The notes: a model not told the origin generated them from the sequence alone. Positions 7,733-16,616 are shown, counted from the stretch's first letter. The stretch is 64,000 nt of DNA from G963674955 sp963674955 (GCA_963674955.2 CAXXKR010000004.1:496001-560000), one strand, 5' to 3'. Numbers and translations: made by a program.

Positions 7733-7867
7733 CATTAGTTGCTTTAAAAAAAGCGGCAAAGCGATGCTTATCGAGACGGTGATTGCCTGCATCATTTTTT
7801 TAATGCTATAAGGTAATACTAAGATTTTTTTTGCGGTCATGCATTTTCATCCTACAGCGGACGGCAC

Positions 7868-8434
7868 ATGAAAAAAGGGACCAAGTATACCCTGTCGGTA
7901 ATATTCGGCATATTCATAGCCTTTCCGATTTTCAGCATGACCTATTACACCATGGTTCGCACTTCCACCCCTCAATTCTGCTCCACTTGCCACGAAATAC
8001 GCCCGGCCTTCATGGCCTGGAAAACTTCCACCCACGTCAACAACGCCCAGGGCATTGTGGCAGACTGCATGGACTGCCATCTGCCCGCCCCGCACGACAC
8101 CATCGACTTCTTCTACTCCAAAACCATGCACGGCCTGAAGGATGTGGTTTCGCACTTCACGGGCGGCGACGAGCGGTATGACCGGGCCGTGATGCGGCAG
8201 CGCATCTACGACACCCTTGAAAACAGCCAGTGCATGAAATGCCACCGCAACATACTAAATCTGCCGGGAAAGCGGGGGGCCATGCTGGCCCATCGGCAGG
8301 TGATCTATCCGCGTCCCGGATACGAATACCGCTGCACCGACTGCCACGCCAATTTGGTCCACGTGGACCGGGGATATTACAATTACAAGCAATTTGCCCC
8401 GCCATACATGGCGACGGGACTTCAGGGCCTGTAA
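7868..8434 (+). CDS. NapC/NrfH-family tetraheme quinol dehydrogenase (HaoC-type)
   Basis: Membrane-anchored cytochrome that oxidises menaquinol and passes electrons to a periplasmic multiheme reductase. The 188-residue protein has one N-terminal membrane anchor (about 8-28) and four heme sites: CSTCH 38-42, CMDCH 67-71, CMKCH 122-126, CTDCH 156-160. It lies 16 bp before the octaheme cytochrome and should be its redox partner, which is the reason for preferring HaoC over NrfH (no NrfA with a CxxCK site is present). Confidence 0.82.
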   Translation: MKKGTKYTLSVIFGIFIAFPIFSMTYYTMVRTSTPQFCSTCHEIRPAFMAWKTSTHVNNAQGIVADCMDCHLPAPHDTIDFFYSKTMHGLKDVVSHFTGGDERYDRAVMRQRIYDTLENSQCMKCHRNILNLPGKRGAMLAHRQVIYPRPGYEYRCTDCHANLVHVDRGYYNYKQFAPPYMATGLQGL

Positions 8435-8450
8435 TAAAGGAGGACGTATC

Positions 8451-9836
8451 ATGAGGATGCGAGCAATGATTTTCGTCGCCGTGCTGATGGTTCTGGCGAT
8501 GGTCGCTACGGCCTTTGCACAGGAAAATTTCCCGAAACTGCGTGAGATGCGCATTGAACGCGGCATGGCTCCACAGGCCGTGGCCTGCGTCAAATGCCAC
8601 CAGCAGGAGACAGCAGGCATTTTCGCTGACTGGGCCATGAGCCGCCACGCCGCTGCCAACATCACCTGCCTGGACTGCCACCAGGCCCAGCCGGGCGACA
8701 AGGACATCGCAACTGGCCATGAGCAGTATTATTCAAGGGGCGACATGCCCATGGGCGAGAAACAGTATTTCATCCCCATCTCGGCCGTTGTCACGCCCAA
8801 GGACTGTTCACGCTGCCATCCGGACGAGACCAAGCAGTATTCCCAAAGCAAACACGCCAACACCATCGAAATCATGTGGAAGCTCGACCCCTGGCTTAAC
8901 AAGGGCATGAACTCGGACAACGAACGCAAGACCGGGTGTTTCTACTGTCACGGCACCATCCTCAAGATAAAGGACGGCAAGCTTGATCCGTCCACCTGGC
9001 CAAACGTGGGAGTGGGACGGCTGAATCTGGACGGCAGCCTCGGAAGCTGCACCAGTTGCCATACGCGCCACAGGTTCTCGGTCATGGAAGCGAGGAAGCC
9101 GGAGACATGCGGACAGTGCCATCTGGGGCCGGACCATCCGCAGATCGAGATATATTTCGAGTCCAAGCACGGCGACATCTATCAAGCCTTCAAGCATGAA
9201 TACAACTTCGACGCCGCTCCCGGCACTTGGACGCCTGGGGTGGATTACCGCGCTCCAACCTGCGCCTCCTGCCACATGTCGGGATCAGGCAAGGTCATGA
9301 CCACCCACGACGTGACCGAGCGTCTTTCATGGGAAACACAGGCGCCGCTGACTGTGCGCCCTGAAAACTTCAAGCCCTTCCCGGCCAAGACTTCCTGGCA
9401 GGCGGAACGCGACAAGATGAAGGATGTTTGCTTTCAGTGCCACGGCAAGTCTTGGGTCGAAGGTTTCTACGTGGACTTTGACAAGGCGGTCGAAGAGTAC
9501 AACGAAGTCTACTTCAAGCCTGCCAAGAAGATGCTGGACAACCTTTATGAAAAGGGTCTGCTGGACAAGGACAAGTTCTTTGACGAAGCCCTTGAAGTCG
9601 AGTTCTACGAACTCTGGCACCACGAAGGACGCAGGGCGCGCATGGGCGCGATGATGATGGCCCCGGACTACTCATGGTGGCACGGGTTCTACGAGTGCAA
9701 GAACCGCTATAACCGTTACATGGAAGAGGCCAACCACCTGATCGAGACCGGGAAGAAGGCGTATAAGTATCCCGACTTCCCCAACGCCAACGGCGATACC
9801 ACAAGGCCGCCGGAGATATTCGGCAAGACGCAGTAG
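8451..9836 (+). CDS. Octaheme cytochrome c, hydroxylamine oxidoreductase (HAO) family
   Basis: Periplasmic octaheme enzyme of the HAO family. Partner gene order (NapC-type then octaheme) is that of the epsilonproteobacterial haoCA module, thought to reduce nitrite or hydroxylamine. In 461 aa a signal peptide (cleavage near residue 23) is followed by eight CxxCH sites at 46, 73, 119, 163, 200, 220, 271 and 327. The HAO signature around hemes 5-6 (GSCTSCHTRHRF, CGQCHLGPDHPQIEIYFESKHG split over 200-241) and THDVTERLSW (285-294) are clear. The C-terminal region has WWHGFYE (409-415), where a cross-linking tyrosine lies in true HAOs; whether Y414 is that residue needs an alignment. AAGGAGG sits 7 nt before ATG 8451. 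Confidence 0.85.
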   Translation: MRMRAMIFVAVLMVLAMVATAFAQENFPKLREMRIERGMAPQAVACVKCHQQETAGIFADWAMSRHAAANITCLDCHQAQPGDKDIATGHEQYYSRGDMPMGEKQYFIPISAVVTPKDCSRCHPDETKQYSQSKHANTIEIMWKLDPWLNKGMNSDNERKTGCFYCHGTILKIKDGKLDPSTWPNVGVGRLNLDGSLGSCTSCHTRHRFSVMEARKPETCGQCHLGPDHPQIEIYFESKHGDIYQAFKHEYNFDAAPGTWTPGVDYRAPTCASCHMSGSGKVMTTHDVTERLSWETQAPLTVRPENFKPFPAKTSWQAERDKMKDVCFQCHGKSWVEGFYVDFDKAVEEYNEVYFKPAKKMLDNLYEKGLLDKDKFFDEALEVEFYELWHHEGRRARMGAMMMAPDYSWWHGFYECKNRYNRYMEEANHLIETGKKAYKYPDFPNANGDTTRPPEIFGKTQ

Positions 9837-9863
9837 GGCGGCTGCCGATTTGGATTGGAAGAG

Positions 9864-9889
9864 GGGAGAGCTTCGGCTCTCCCTTTTTT
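9864..9889 (+). terminator. Terminator of the haoCA-type operon
   Basis: GGGAGAGC-TTCG-GCTCTCCC (9864-9883) with a stable UUCG-type tetraloop, followed by T6. Confidence 0.95.
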
Positions 9890-9934
9890 CATTTTAAGCA
9901 ATTATCCAAGGTTTGCTTTATTGAATAGGACAAG

Positions 9935-10375
9935 ATGCACGTGTATAGCAAATTAATGACTCATGATATTAAAATAAATTTTGAAATCAAAAAATATCTA
10001 ATGAAATTAATCCAAGATGCTGACGGCATTTCAGCCATTTGGATTTTTGGGTCGAGGACTAGAGGTGATCATCGTACCGATTCTGATTGGGATATTTTTA
10101 TTATGGGAAATCAATCTGTTTTAACTCATTTGCAAAATAATTCAGACCTTCACCGTCCTGACATTGATATTTTTGTTGGCGAGAGTTTTGAACAAGGAGT
10201 TAGTCCATGGAGAAAGAAAAAAAATGGTAAACCCCATTCAGTAGGGTGGACTAAAGATGAAATTGAAGAAATGAACTCCAGAAAAATTCAATATCAAGAC
10301 TATAAATCAATACCTAATGAAAACACACATATGAAAAATATCATAGGATATTTAGTTAAATTTTATGAAAAATAA
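9935..10375 (+). CDS. Orphan MNT-type nucleotidyltransferase domain protein
   Basis: Protein of 146 aa with the minimal nucleotidyltransferase signature of the pol-beta superfamily: GSRTRG followed by DSDWDIFI (about residues 39-58), with a third acidic strand DIDIFV near 77-82. Such domains usually occur as the antitoxin MntA beside a HEPN toxin, but no HEPN gene is adjacent, so the role is open. The gene is strongly AT-rich compared with both GC-rich neighbours, suggesting recent acquisition. The start may be ATG 9935 or the internal ATG at residue 8. Confidence 0.6.
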   Translation: MHVYSKLMTHDIKINFEIKKYLMKLIQDADGISAIWIFGSRTRGDHRTDSDWDIFIMGNQSVLTHLQNNSDLHRPDIDIFVGESFEQGVSPWRKKKNGKPHSVGWTKDEIEEMNSRKIQYQDYKSIPNENTHMKNIIGYLVKFYEK

Positions 10376-10396
10376 AACATTATAATAAGTTAAATA

Positions 10397-11287
10397 CTAT
10401 TTTTTCAACACCTTTTCAGCGCCCCAGGTCCAGCTGAGCTTGGCGCAGGACATGCGCTTCTCGTACATCCTGATGAGCGGTTCGTTGGCCTTTTCAACGG
10501 CCATTGTCAGTTTGGGTGTGCCCTCGGCCAGTTGCAGCCAGAAGGCGTGAGTGACCATTGCTATGGCCACGGCCCCGGCCCTTTTCAAGTCTTCACGTAA
10601 AAATACATCCGTATAGCGCAGGGTGTCCCGGCCGATGCGGTGCACCGTGAGCCAGCCCGCGATCTCTCCATCTTTTCTCAGGACAAGGCTGTTTACGGGT
10701 TCGAGCTTTGATTCCTCCCGAAACGGGTCGGCGCGCGATTCATGCCAGCTGGGCATTCCTTCCCTTGAGCGAATGAATTTCCGGTCCGCCTCGGTCATGT
10801 CGCGCCAAAAGGTAAGTGTATACTTGCGCGGCAGGCAGGTGGGTTCGGCGTACTTGGGGTATTGTTCCTTGAGTTCACGGCCAAAGTCGCCGGTCATTTC
10901 GCCGCGCAGGGTGTACATGCGTTGATGCGGGGCAGAAAATCCGGCCTTGGACATTGTGGCTTCAAACGCCCTGGCGCAGGGCAGGGTCTCGCTCCAGACC
11001 GCATAAAGGGACGGAATCCCGGCACTGGCCAGAATCCTTCCCGCATGTTCCAGCAGCATGGAGCCTATGCCGCGCCGCCGGTACGAAGTCTCGACAAAAA
11101 GGGAAAGCAGTTCCGCCTTGGCGCGGTCTGCGGCAGGGGCAACAAGAGCCAGCCCCACCGGCTCATCGCCGGAATAGACACCCAAAGCCAAAGTCCCAGA
11201 GCCTAGCATTGGACGAAAGGCCGGAAAGGTCATGTGGGCGAACAAGAAAGATTCAGGCCCTGAGAGTCGGCGAAAGCGGTAGGACAT
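10397..11287 (-). CDS. GNAT family N-acetyltransferase, two-domain
   Basis: A 296-residue cytoplasmic protein. The N-terminal half is a GNAT domain: acetyl-CoA motif A reads SLFVETSYRRRGIGSMLLEH (about 65-84), with the R/Q-x-x-G-x-G/A signature as RRGIG. The C-terminal half resembles a second, degenerate GNAT fold (EIAGWLTVHRIG, ADRKFI). Substrate unknown. GGAGG lies 11 nt before ATG 11287, inside a 28-codon upstream gene whose stop is 3 bp from the ATG, so translation may be coupled. Confidence 0.75.
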   Translation of the reverse strand: MSYRFRRLSGPESFLFAHMTFPAFRPMLGSGTLALGVYSGDEPVGLALVAPAADRAKAELLSLFVETSYRRRGIGSMLLEHAGRILASAGIPSLYAVWSETLPCARAFEATMSKAGFSAPHQRMYTLRGEMTGDFGRELKEQYPKYAEPTCLPRKYTLTFWRDMTEADRKFIRSREGMPSWHESRADPFREESKLEPVNSLVLRKDGEIAGWLTVHRIGRDTLRYTDVFLREDLKRAGAVAIAMVTHAFWLQLAEGTPKLTMAVEKANEPLIRMYEKRMSCAKLSWTWGAEKVLKK

Positions 11288-11290
11288 GGA

Positions 11291-11377
11291 TCAGTTGACC
11301 TCCGTCTGAACGCAATCCTTGACCTGATTCCTGCTGATTGCCAGGTTCTTCAAGGCTGTCGCCTTATTGTTTTTCAT
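11291..11377 (-). CDS. 28-residue peptide upstream of the GNAT gene
   Basis: ATG 11377-11375 with an excellent GAGGAG ribosome site (11385-11390, 7-nt spacing) opens a 28-codon frame (starts MKNNKATALKNLAI) ending at TGA 11293-11291, 3 bp before the acetyltransferase ATG. The peptide is basic to neutral with a single Cys. It could be a genuine small protein or a coupling/leader peptide. It resembles no family known to me. The rest of 11378-11558 shows no gene. Confidence 0.4.
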   Translation of the reverse strand: MKNNKATALKNLAISRNQVKDCVQTEVN

Positions 11378-11558
11378 TGATTGACTCCTCGCATTTCCAG
11401 TGATCTTTATCATATGATGTTCCGAGACCGGAAATAGTTTCAACCATCCATATTCCCATCACAACTCTTCAATTGAAGTTGGCATGAAGAGGCGAGGAGG
11501 GTGAGCGGTTGGTTGCCGGAAGCGATTAACAAAAACATGGAGCCGGGATTTATGGAGA

Positions 11559-12017
11559 TCAATCGGATGCCCCGGCGACAACAGCTGCGTATTTGTCCTT
11601 GTCCAGTATTCGGTATTGCCCGGAAATGGTGGTGCAAACCTGTCCTTGCGGATTGGTGATGCGCCCCTTGAGCTTTATTGTCTTGCCGTCAAAGGACTTG
11701 ACCCGGCAGGCCGCCCTGATGGGCTTGCCGATGTACACGGGCCGCAGAAAACGAAAGCTCGCGGTCACGGTCACGGCCTCCTTGATGCCGGTTTCAACAT
11801 ACCCGGCCCACCACATGACCTCGTCCAGCAGGCCCATTTGCATGCCGCCGTGAAACACCTCGCCCTGACCGCAAAACTGGGATTCCGGAGTGTAATCCGT
11901 AAAGACCTCGCCTGCCTCGACGTCATGATAAAAAGTCAATTGCAGACCTGATTCGTTGTCGCGTCCGCAGAAAAAACAGGCCTCGTCCTCGAACGGGTTT
12001 GGTATTTCACTGATCAT
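11559..12017 (-). CDS. Hotdog-fold acyl-CoA thioesterase (PaaI/THEM4-like)
   Basis: A 152-residue protein of the PaaI thioesterase type that probably hydrolyses an acyl-CoA. It opens with CFFCGRDNESGLQL, the small Cys-x-x-Cys-Gly motif seen in THEM4-like thioesterases, then has the hotdog active-site helix FHGGMQMGLLDEVMWWAG. ATG 12017 is preferred over TTG 12071 because GGAG lies 6 nt upstream of it. It is the last gene before the tRNA-Ser terminator and the island left end. Confidence 0.75.
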   Translation of the reverse strand: MISEIPNPFEDEACFFCGRDNESGLQLTFYHDVEAGEVFTDYTPESQFCGQGEVFHGGMQMGLLDEVMWWAGYVETGIKEAVTVTASFRFLRPVYIGKPIRAACRVKSFDGKTIKLKGRITNPQGQVCTTISGQYRILDKDKYAAVVAGASD

Positions 12018-12098
12018 GCCGTGCTCCGCAATAGGATTTGTTTCGATTTGATCGTTTGAAATATTTAGCAAAAACTGTCACGGAAGACCATGATTAAC

Positions 12099-12129
12099 AA
12101 AAAAAGGGCCGCGATTTTCATCGCAACCC
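12099..12129 (-). terminator. Displaced original terminator of tRNA-Ser
   Basis: On the minus strand a 10-bp stem (12120-12129 with 12106-12115, two G-T pairs) with GAAA loop is followed by T7. It lies 9 nt beyond the duplicated tRNA 3' end at 12139-12158. Without the island it would directly follow tRNA-Ser; now it is almost 33 kb away. Confidence 0.75.
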
Positions 12130-12138
12130 CATTTAATC

Positions 12139-12158
12139 TGGCGGAGAGGGTGGGATTC
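12139..12158 (-). repeat. attL core: duplicated 3' end of tRNA-Ser(CGA)
   Basis: TGGCGGAGAGGGTGGGATTC is identical to 45043-45062, the last 20 nt of the tRNA-Ser gene including CCA. A tRNA 3' fragment with no tRNA attached, at the far end from an integrase gene, marks an integration site. Confidence 0.9.
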
Positions 12159-12218
12159 CTGTCTTGAAGCCGTTAAACTTTGGAATGATTGATACTTTTT
12201 GCTTCGTGTTTTGCCCTT

Positions 12219-12243
12219 GGTGTAACAGTTTGGTGTACCAGTT
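12219..12243 (+). repeat. Left arm-type integrase repeats (2 copies, 13-bp period)
   Basis: GGTGTAACAGTT (12219-12230) and GGTGTACCAGTT (12232-12243) recur, same orientation and same period, at 44957-44981. They lie 61 bp from the core here and 62 bp there. Remaining sequence 12159-12433 is AT-rich with no supported gene. Confidence 0.75.
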
Positions 12244-12433
12244 GACAAGGTCTAAATTGCTTTCCCACTGCTGCATTAATATTTGTTTTTGCCTAATATA
12301 ATTTGACATAGTGCCTACATAGATTGTCATATTCAACCTCAAATATTGAGTAGCTTTCTGCAAAACAAATCAATTCTCGAAGAATAATACTTTCAAATCT
12401 CGTTATAGTCATACAAGAAGGACTCGCCAAAAA

Positions 12434-13607
12434 TTATGTCGTTTGGAGCGGTATGGACACGACCATGGTCGTGCCCTCATTTTCTGAGCTGGCACATTCG
12501 ATACTTCCACCCATAGTCTCGGCAATAAGCTTGGCTGAATAGGTGCCCAGCCCTGTGCCGCCGACCTTACCGGAAGTGACGTACTTGTCGAAAATAGTTT
12601 CTCGAATATCTTCAGGGATCAGTCCGCTGTTAGTTATTGACAGGGTGACCATCCCTTGCCAGAGTTCTATTTCTAACGATATCGAATCCCTGAATTCAGA
12701 GGCCTCGATAGCGTTTTTCAAGAGATTTGACAGAAGGGAATATAACAGCAACTCCTCACACGAAATCATCAATGTAGTTTCCGCTGCTGTGCGTGCTCCG
12801 TTCAATTGTATAACAACCTCAATCGCCTTTGCCCGAAGGTTTTCGGCCTGGTCCCTGAGTACGCTTCGAATAATTGTCATCAAATCCTGGGGAGCAGGGG
12901 AATATTTGTAATTATTTGTCTCCATCTTATAGATGTCCAAGGACATGTTGATCATTTTGAGAAGCTTATACCCAGAGCTTTGGATGAGTTCCAGATCCTC
13001 GCGCTGTGAATTTGTCAGGTTGTCACCTTCCGAGAGAATGATGTCTGGCAGGTTGATGATCCCGTTAAGTGGAGTTTTGAGATCATGGCGCATGATTCGT
13101 TCAACATCTTCCTTAAGTGTAGTGAATTTTTTTTGCTGAGTGATGTCGATAAAACTTTCCACCAGATGCAGCTTGCCCCCAACCAAAACCTTGCTTACGG
13201 TCTTCAAAATTGGAATCTCTTGGCCGTCCTTTGCTAGCATTACCCTCTCGGAGCTATCAACCTCCTGGCCAAAGTCCAGGACCGGGCATTTATTTTTCAA
13301 AGCGGGGCAGAAATAAGTGTTGCATTGTCCGCCCAGGACCTCATCCCTGGTCCTGCCGATCATCTTTAGAGCCATAGGATTTGCGTCGACTATTCTTTGA
13401 CTTTCCCCTTCAATGAGAACGACCCCGGCCTGCATGCCATCTACTGTTTTTCTCAATCGTTTGGATGCTTCCGTCAATTCACGCGTTCTTTCCTTGACCT
13501 TTCGGTCGAGTTCGGCAGTGTGATTGCGCATGAACTTTTGAACTTCCAGGTTCTCAAGTGCATGCGCCGCCGAGAGCATGACGACGGAAAAGAGTTTGAG
13601 CGTGGTG
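12434..13607 (-). pseudogene. Sensor histidine kinase, C-terminal part (split by ISL3 element)
   Basis: Second part of a kinase whose first part is 14927-15390. Removing the IS and one target repeat restores an unbroken frame of 545 codons. This part has a coiled coil, a PAS domain (about 100 residues, with VDANPMALKMIGRTRDEVLG), a HisKA box with the phospho-acceptor in RHDLKTPLNG, and a HATPase ending in GTGLGTYSAKLIAETMGG. No receiver domain. An internal ATG at 13579 could start a truncated but catalytically complete kinase lacking the N-terminal sensor domain. Confidence 0.85.
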
Positions 13608-13615
13608 TCTAATAT

Positions 13616-14926
13616 GGTTCATCCGGCTCAAGGGTACTTTTGACAAACTAAAAGGACATGGCTTCCAATCGATTTTCCGACCAAAGAGAATCGAAAGGAG
13701 AATCCGCCATGTCCACAAGTTTCCTGTACCACGCCTTTGGCCTGCAAGGCTACGACTACGTTTGCCAGTCCTACGTTGCCGGGAGCCTGATCTTCTACAT
13801 GCGGCTGAAACCGAAGCTGATTCGCTGTCCTTGCTGTCGGAGCTTTGATGTCCTTAGGCGCGGCAGGTCCGAGCGATGGCTCAGGACCGTGCCGATTGGG
13901 TTCAAGCCGGTTTGGCTGGCTGTGGATGTTCCGCGTGTGGAGTGCCGCCAGTGCGGTTGCGTGCGTCAGGTAGAGATCAGGATAGCCGAGCCCAGACGCT
14001 GGTACACCAAAGCCTTTGAGCGATTCGCCCTGGCCTTGACCAGGATGATGACCATGCTGGACGTGGCGAACCTGCTGGGCATTGGCTGGGACGGCGTCAA
14101 AGGCATCCTCAAACGACACCTGCAGCGTCGTTTCGGCAAACCACGTTTGTCCGGGCTCAAGTACATCGCCATCGATGAAATCAGCGTGCGCAAGGGACAC
14201 AAGTACCTGACCTTGGTCATGGATCTGAAAAGCGGGGCTGTGGTGTTTGTCGGGGACGGCAAAGGTGCTGAAGCCCTGAAGCCTTTCTGGGCAAGGCTGA
14301 AACGCTCCCGGGCAAAGCTCAAGGCGGTGGCCACGGACATGAGCAATGCGTACATCGCCTCTGTGCTTGAGAATGTGCCTGGAGTGCCGTTGGTTTTTGA
14401 CCATTTCCATGTGGTCAAGCTGATGAACGACAAGCTCACGGAAATTCGCCGCAGGCTGTACCACGAGCAGAAGGACACGATGGGCCGGGATGTGCTGAAA
14501 GGCAGTCGTTGGATACTGCTGAAGAACCCGGAGAACCTGAACGCTGAGCGCCACGAACCGGACCGTTTGCATGAGGCGCTACGACTGAACGAGCCCTTGG
14601 CCAAGGCCTACTACCTGAAGGAGGACCTTCGCCAGATATGGAGCCAGGCGAACAGGCAGGAGGCCGAGACCTTTCTGGACGGTTGGATCAAGCGAGCCAT
14701 GGAATCAGGCGTGGGGCCTTTGATGCGAATGGCCCAAACCATGGCGGGAAGTCGTTTCGGAATCCTTGCCTGGTACGATCATCCCATCTCATCAGGCCCC
14801 ATGGAAGGAACCAACAACAAAATCAAGACCATGAAGCGTCAGGCATACGGCTACCGGGACTTGGCATTCTTCAAACTCAGGATCATGGGCATTCATGAGG
14901 CCAAGTACGCTTTAACCGGATGAACC
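13616..14926 (+). mobile_element. ISL3-family insertion sequence, 1311 bp, with 8-bp target duplication
   Basis: Terminal inverted repeats start GGTTCATCCGG (13616-13626) and end CCGGATGAACC (14916-14926); similarity continues inward to GTACTT. The 8-bp direct repeat TCTAATAT flanks both ends (13608-13615 and 14927-14934). The target is a histidine-kinase gene. Both the repeats and the transposase are intact, so the insertion looks recent. Confidence 0.95.
13709..14923 (+). CDS. ISL3 family transposase
   Basis: DDE transposase of 404 aa. The N-terminal zinc finger is visible (CPCC ... CRQCG), then the HTH region, then the catalytic core beginning YIAIDEISVRKGHKYLTLVMD, with the late motif SSGPMEGTNNKIKTMKRQAYG typical of ISL3 (transposase_12). 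ATG 13709 is chosen because GGAG lies 8 nt upstream. The stop codon falls inside the right inverted repeat. No frameshift seen. Confidence 0.93.
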   Translation: MSTSFLYHAFGLQGYDYVCQSYVAGSLIFYMRLKPKLIRCPCCRSFDVLRRGRSERWLRTVPIGFKPVWLAVDVPRVECRQCGCVRQVEIRIAEPRRWYTKAFERFALALTRMMTMLDVANLLGIGWDGVKGILKRHLQRRFGKPRLSGLKYIAIDEISVRKGHKYLTLVMDLKSGAVVFVGDGKGAEALKPFWARLKRSRAKLKAVATDMSNAYIASVLENVPGVPLVFDHFHVVKLMNDKLTEIRRRLYHEQKDTMGRDVLKGSRWILLKNPENLNAERHEPDRLHEALRLNEPLAKAYYLKEDLRQIWSQANRQEAETFLDGWIKRAMESGVGPLMRMAQTMAGSRFGILAWYDHPISSGPMEGTNNKIKTMKRQAYGYRDLAFFKLRIMGIHEAKYALTG

Positions 14927-15390
14927 TCTAATATTAACTCCTTACCCTGGGAAAGCAGACCAACAAACATGCCCCGCACGCGGGATTGTGTGGACAGAGT
15001 GTGCAGGAGCAAATGGGAGGTCTTGTCCTCATTCAGAAAAAAAATCGGACCTTCGGCCTGAAGCGCGAAGGCAAAGGATTGGTCCCCGATAAGACCTTGG
15101 ACTTCACGGTTCAAGGCCTTAGCATTACTTGGAGGCGCTGAAAAAGCCGGAATGAAGTCTTGGGTGGATTCATCCACCAGATAAATTGCAGCCATTTTGA
15201 AAGAAATCATGCGATTGGCGCGTGAGCAGATTTCCCGAAGAAGGTTTTTGCTTTCCTGCTTGTCATGTGAGTGGATAGAAAAGGTTGCCAGGCTACTTGC
15301 CAAGTCCAGCGCCTCCATGGCGGCAGCTTTTTCCTCTCGTAGTACCTGTATCTGTTTTTCCTGAAATTCGAAGAGTTTTTTATCGTCCAT
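14927..15390 (-). pseudogene. Sensor histidine kinase, N-terminal part (split by ISL3 element)
   Basis: First part of the kinase continued at 12434-13607. It opens MDDKKLFEFQEKQIQVL with a coiled coil, then a GAF-like sensor region (about residues 40-155). ATG 15390 lies 2 bp after the stop of the HDOD gene, so both were one operon. After the IS entry point the frame reads 9 codons into the IS end and stops. The isolated fragment has no kinase domain. Confidence 0.85.
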
Positions 15391-15392
15391 GG

Positions 15393-16616
15393 CTATCCAG
15401 TGAAAAGGGTAAAAATGTCGTTTATCTGGCGTTCGGCTTTGATTATGGTTGTTGCCAGGACGCTCTGAGGCAGAGCAAGTGTTTCCCATGCTTCGCTTTG
15501 CACAGTGTGGACAAACTCATTGCCGTTTGACCCGTATTGCATGGCCACGGCAAGCGTGTCCCCCATTAGACATATGGCGGATTCCAATGAAATATCTCCA
15601 TCTCTGGGACCGTGATGATAAACCGTGGCTTTGATCAGTTCTTCGGGGAAATTCCATTTGTTGAAAAGCTTTTCAGCCAAATCGCAATGGTCAAAGCCGA
15701 AGATTCGTCTTTCCGCCTCATCCAGGGCCAGTTTCTCAATCTTGCTGTACTGATGAATCAGATTCACCTCGGCCGGGGCAATCTGCAACATGACCAGTCG
15801 TCCTAAATCATGAATCATTCCGGCTACGAAACAGAGGTCTTGAGATGTGCCGGGAATCTGGCTCGAAAGAATTTTGTTAATGGTTCCACATGCGAGGGAA
15901 TGCTTCCAAAATTCGCCCATGGTAAAATTCTCGTCTTCCAGTCCTTTGAAGCGATCCATGACTGTCACGCCGATTGCCAGTTGGCTCAATCCCTTGGTGC
16001 CCAGCATGGATACAGCCCGGGACAGGGAGTTCACGGGTTTGCTGAATCCATAGAGAGGACTGTTGACCAAGTTCAGGACCCGGGCGCAGATACCGGGTTC
16101 CTTGGAAATGATGTCCGCCAATGTTCCGGACGTGGAGAGGGGATTCTCCAATGCGTCCATAATTTTGTAATAGACATGTGGAAACGCTCCCAGTTCTTTG
16201 TTGTTTTTCAAGAAGTCGGAAGGATCATCAAAAAGTGGCTCCGGCGGAAGCTCCAGCAATAGTTCCAAAGGGGAAGCTGGAACGGGGAGTTCCATGCCTT
16301 CAAAATTTTTTTTGGCGTAAAGTTTGATGCAGGCATCTTTCAAGAAATCCATGGGTGGTTCGTCCATGGCCGCATGGGCGAAAAGGGTCTCGGCGTGGGC
16401 ACGGGCCGCTTCAAGGAATTTGGCCTGATCTTCGGCTGCCTCCCCTGGCACCGAAGTATCCTTGACGTCCGCTTCACTGACCCCCCAAATATTAAAAATT
16501 CGCAGGTGTTGTTCCTCCAATACAGTTCCTGAAGGAAGAAGCAGTCGGCCATTATTCCCCTTCACATCGGCGGCAAGGGCCATTCCCACTTTTAGGTCGG
16601 TTATGCATACGATCAT
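15393..16616 (-). CDS. HDOD domain signalling protein
   Basis: Protein of 407 aa. An N-terminal region of about 130 aa (opens MIVCITDLKVGMALAADV) is followed by an HDOD domain: ISKEPGICARVLNLVNSPLY, then AGMIHDLGRLVML and ATVYHHGPRD. HDOD proteins are regulatory relatives of HD phosphohydrolases that generally lack the full metal site and act as signalling outputs; here the HD pair and the later HH are still visible, so weak activity cannot be excluded. It precedes the disrupted kinase by 2 bp and is likely its partner. A second HDOD protein lies at 33057-34130. Confidence 0.88.
   Translation of the reverse strand: MIVCITDLKVGMALAADVKGNNGRLLLPSGTVLEEQHLRIFNIWGVSEADVKDTSVPGEAAEDQAKFLEAARAHAETLFAHAAMDEPPMDFLKDACIKLYAKKNFEGMELPVPASPLELLLELPPEPLFDDPSDFLKNNKELGAFPHVYYKIMDALENPLSTSGTLADIISKEPGICARVLNLVNSPLYGFSKPVNSLSRAVSMLGTKGLSQLAIGVTVMDRFKGLEDENFTMGEFWKHSLACGTINKILSSQIPGTSQDLCFVAGMIHDLGRLVMLQIAPAEVNLIHQYSKIEKLALDEAERRIFGFDHCDLAEKLFNKWNFPEELIKATVYHHGPRDGDISLESAICLMGDTLAVAMQYGSNGNEFVHTVQSEAWETLALPQSVLATTIIKAERQINDIFTLFTG

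Noticed and set aside
8451..9836. Pentaheme nitrite reductase NrfA paired with NrfH
   Set aside because: There are eight CxxCH sites, no CxxCK site, and motifs matching HAO.
12133..12363. 76-codon frame on the minus strand at the island left end
   Set aside because: It spans the attachment core and arm repeats and ends in tRNA-derived sequence; no ribosome site or family match.
13628..14572. 314-codon open frame opposite the ISL3 transposase
   Set aside because: Shadow of the transposase on the other strand; it shows no domain, and the transposase frame has all catalytic motifs.
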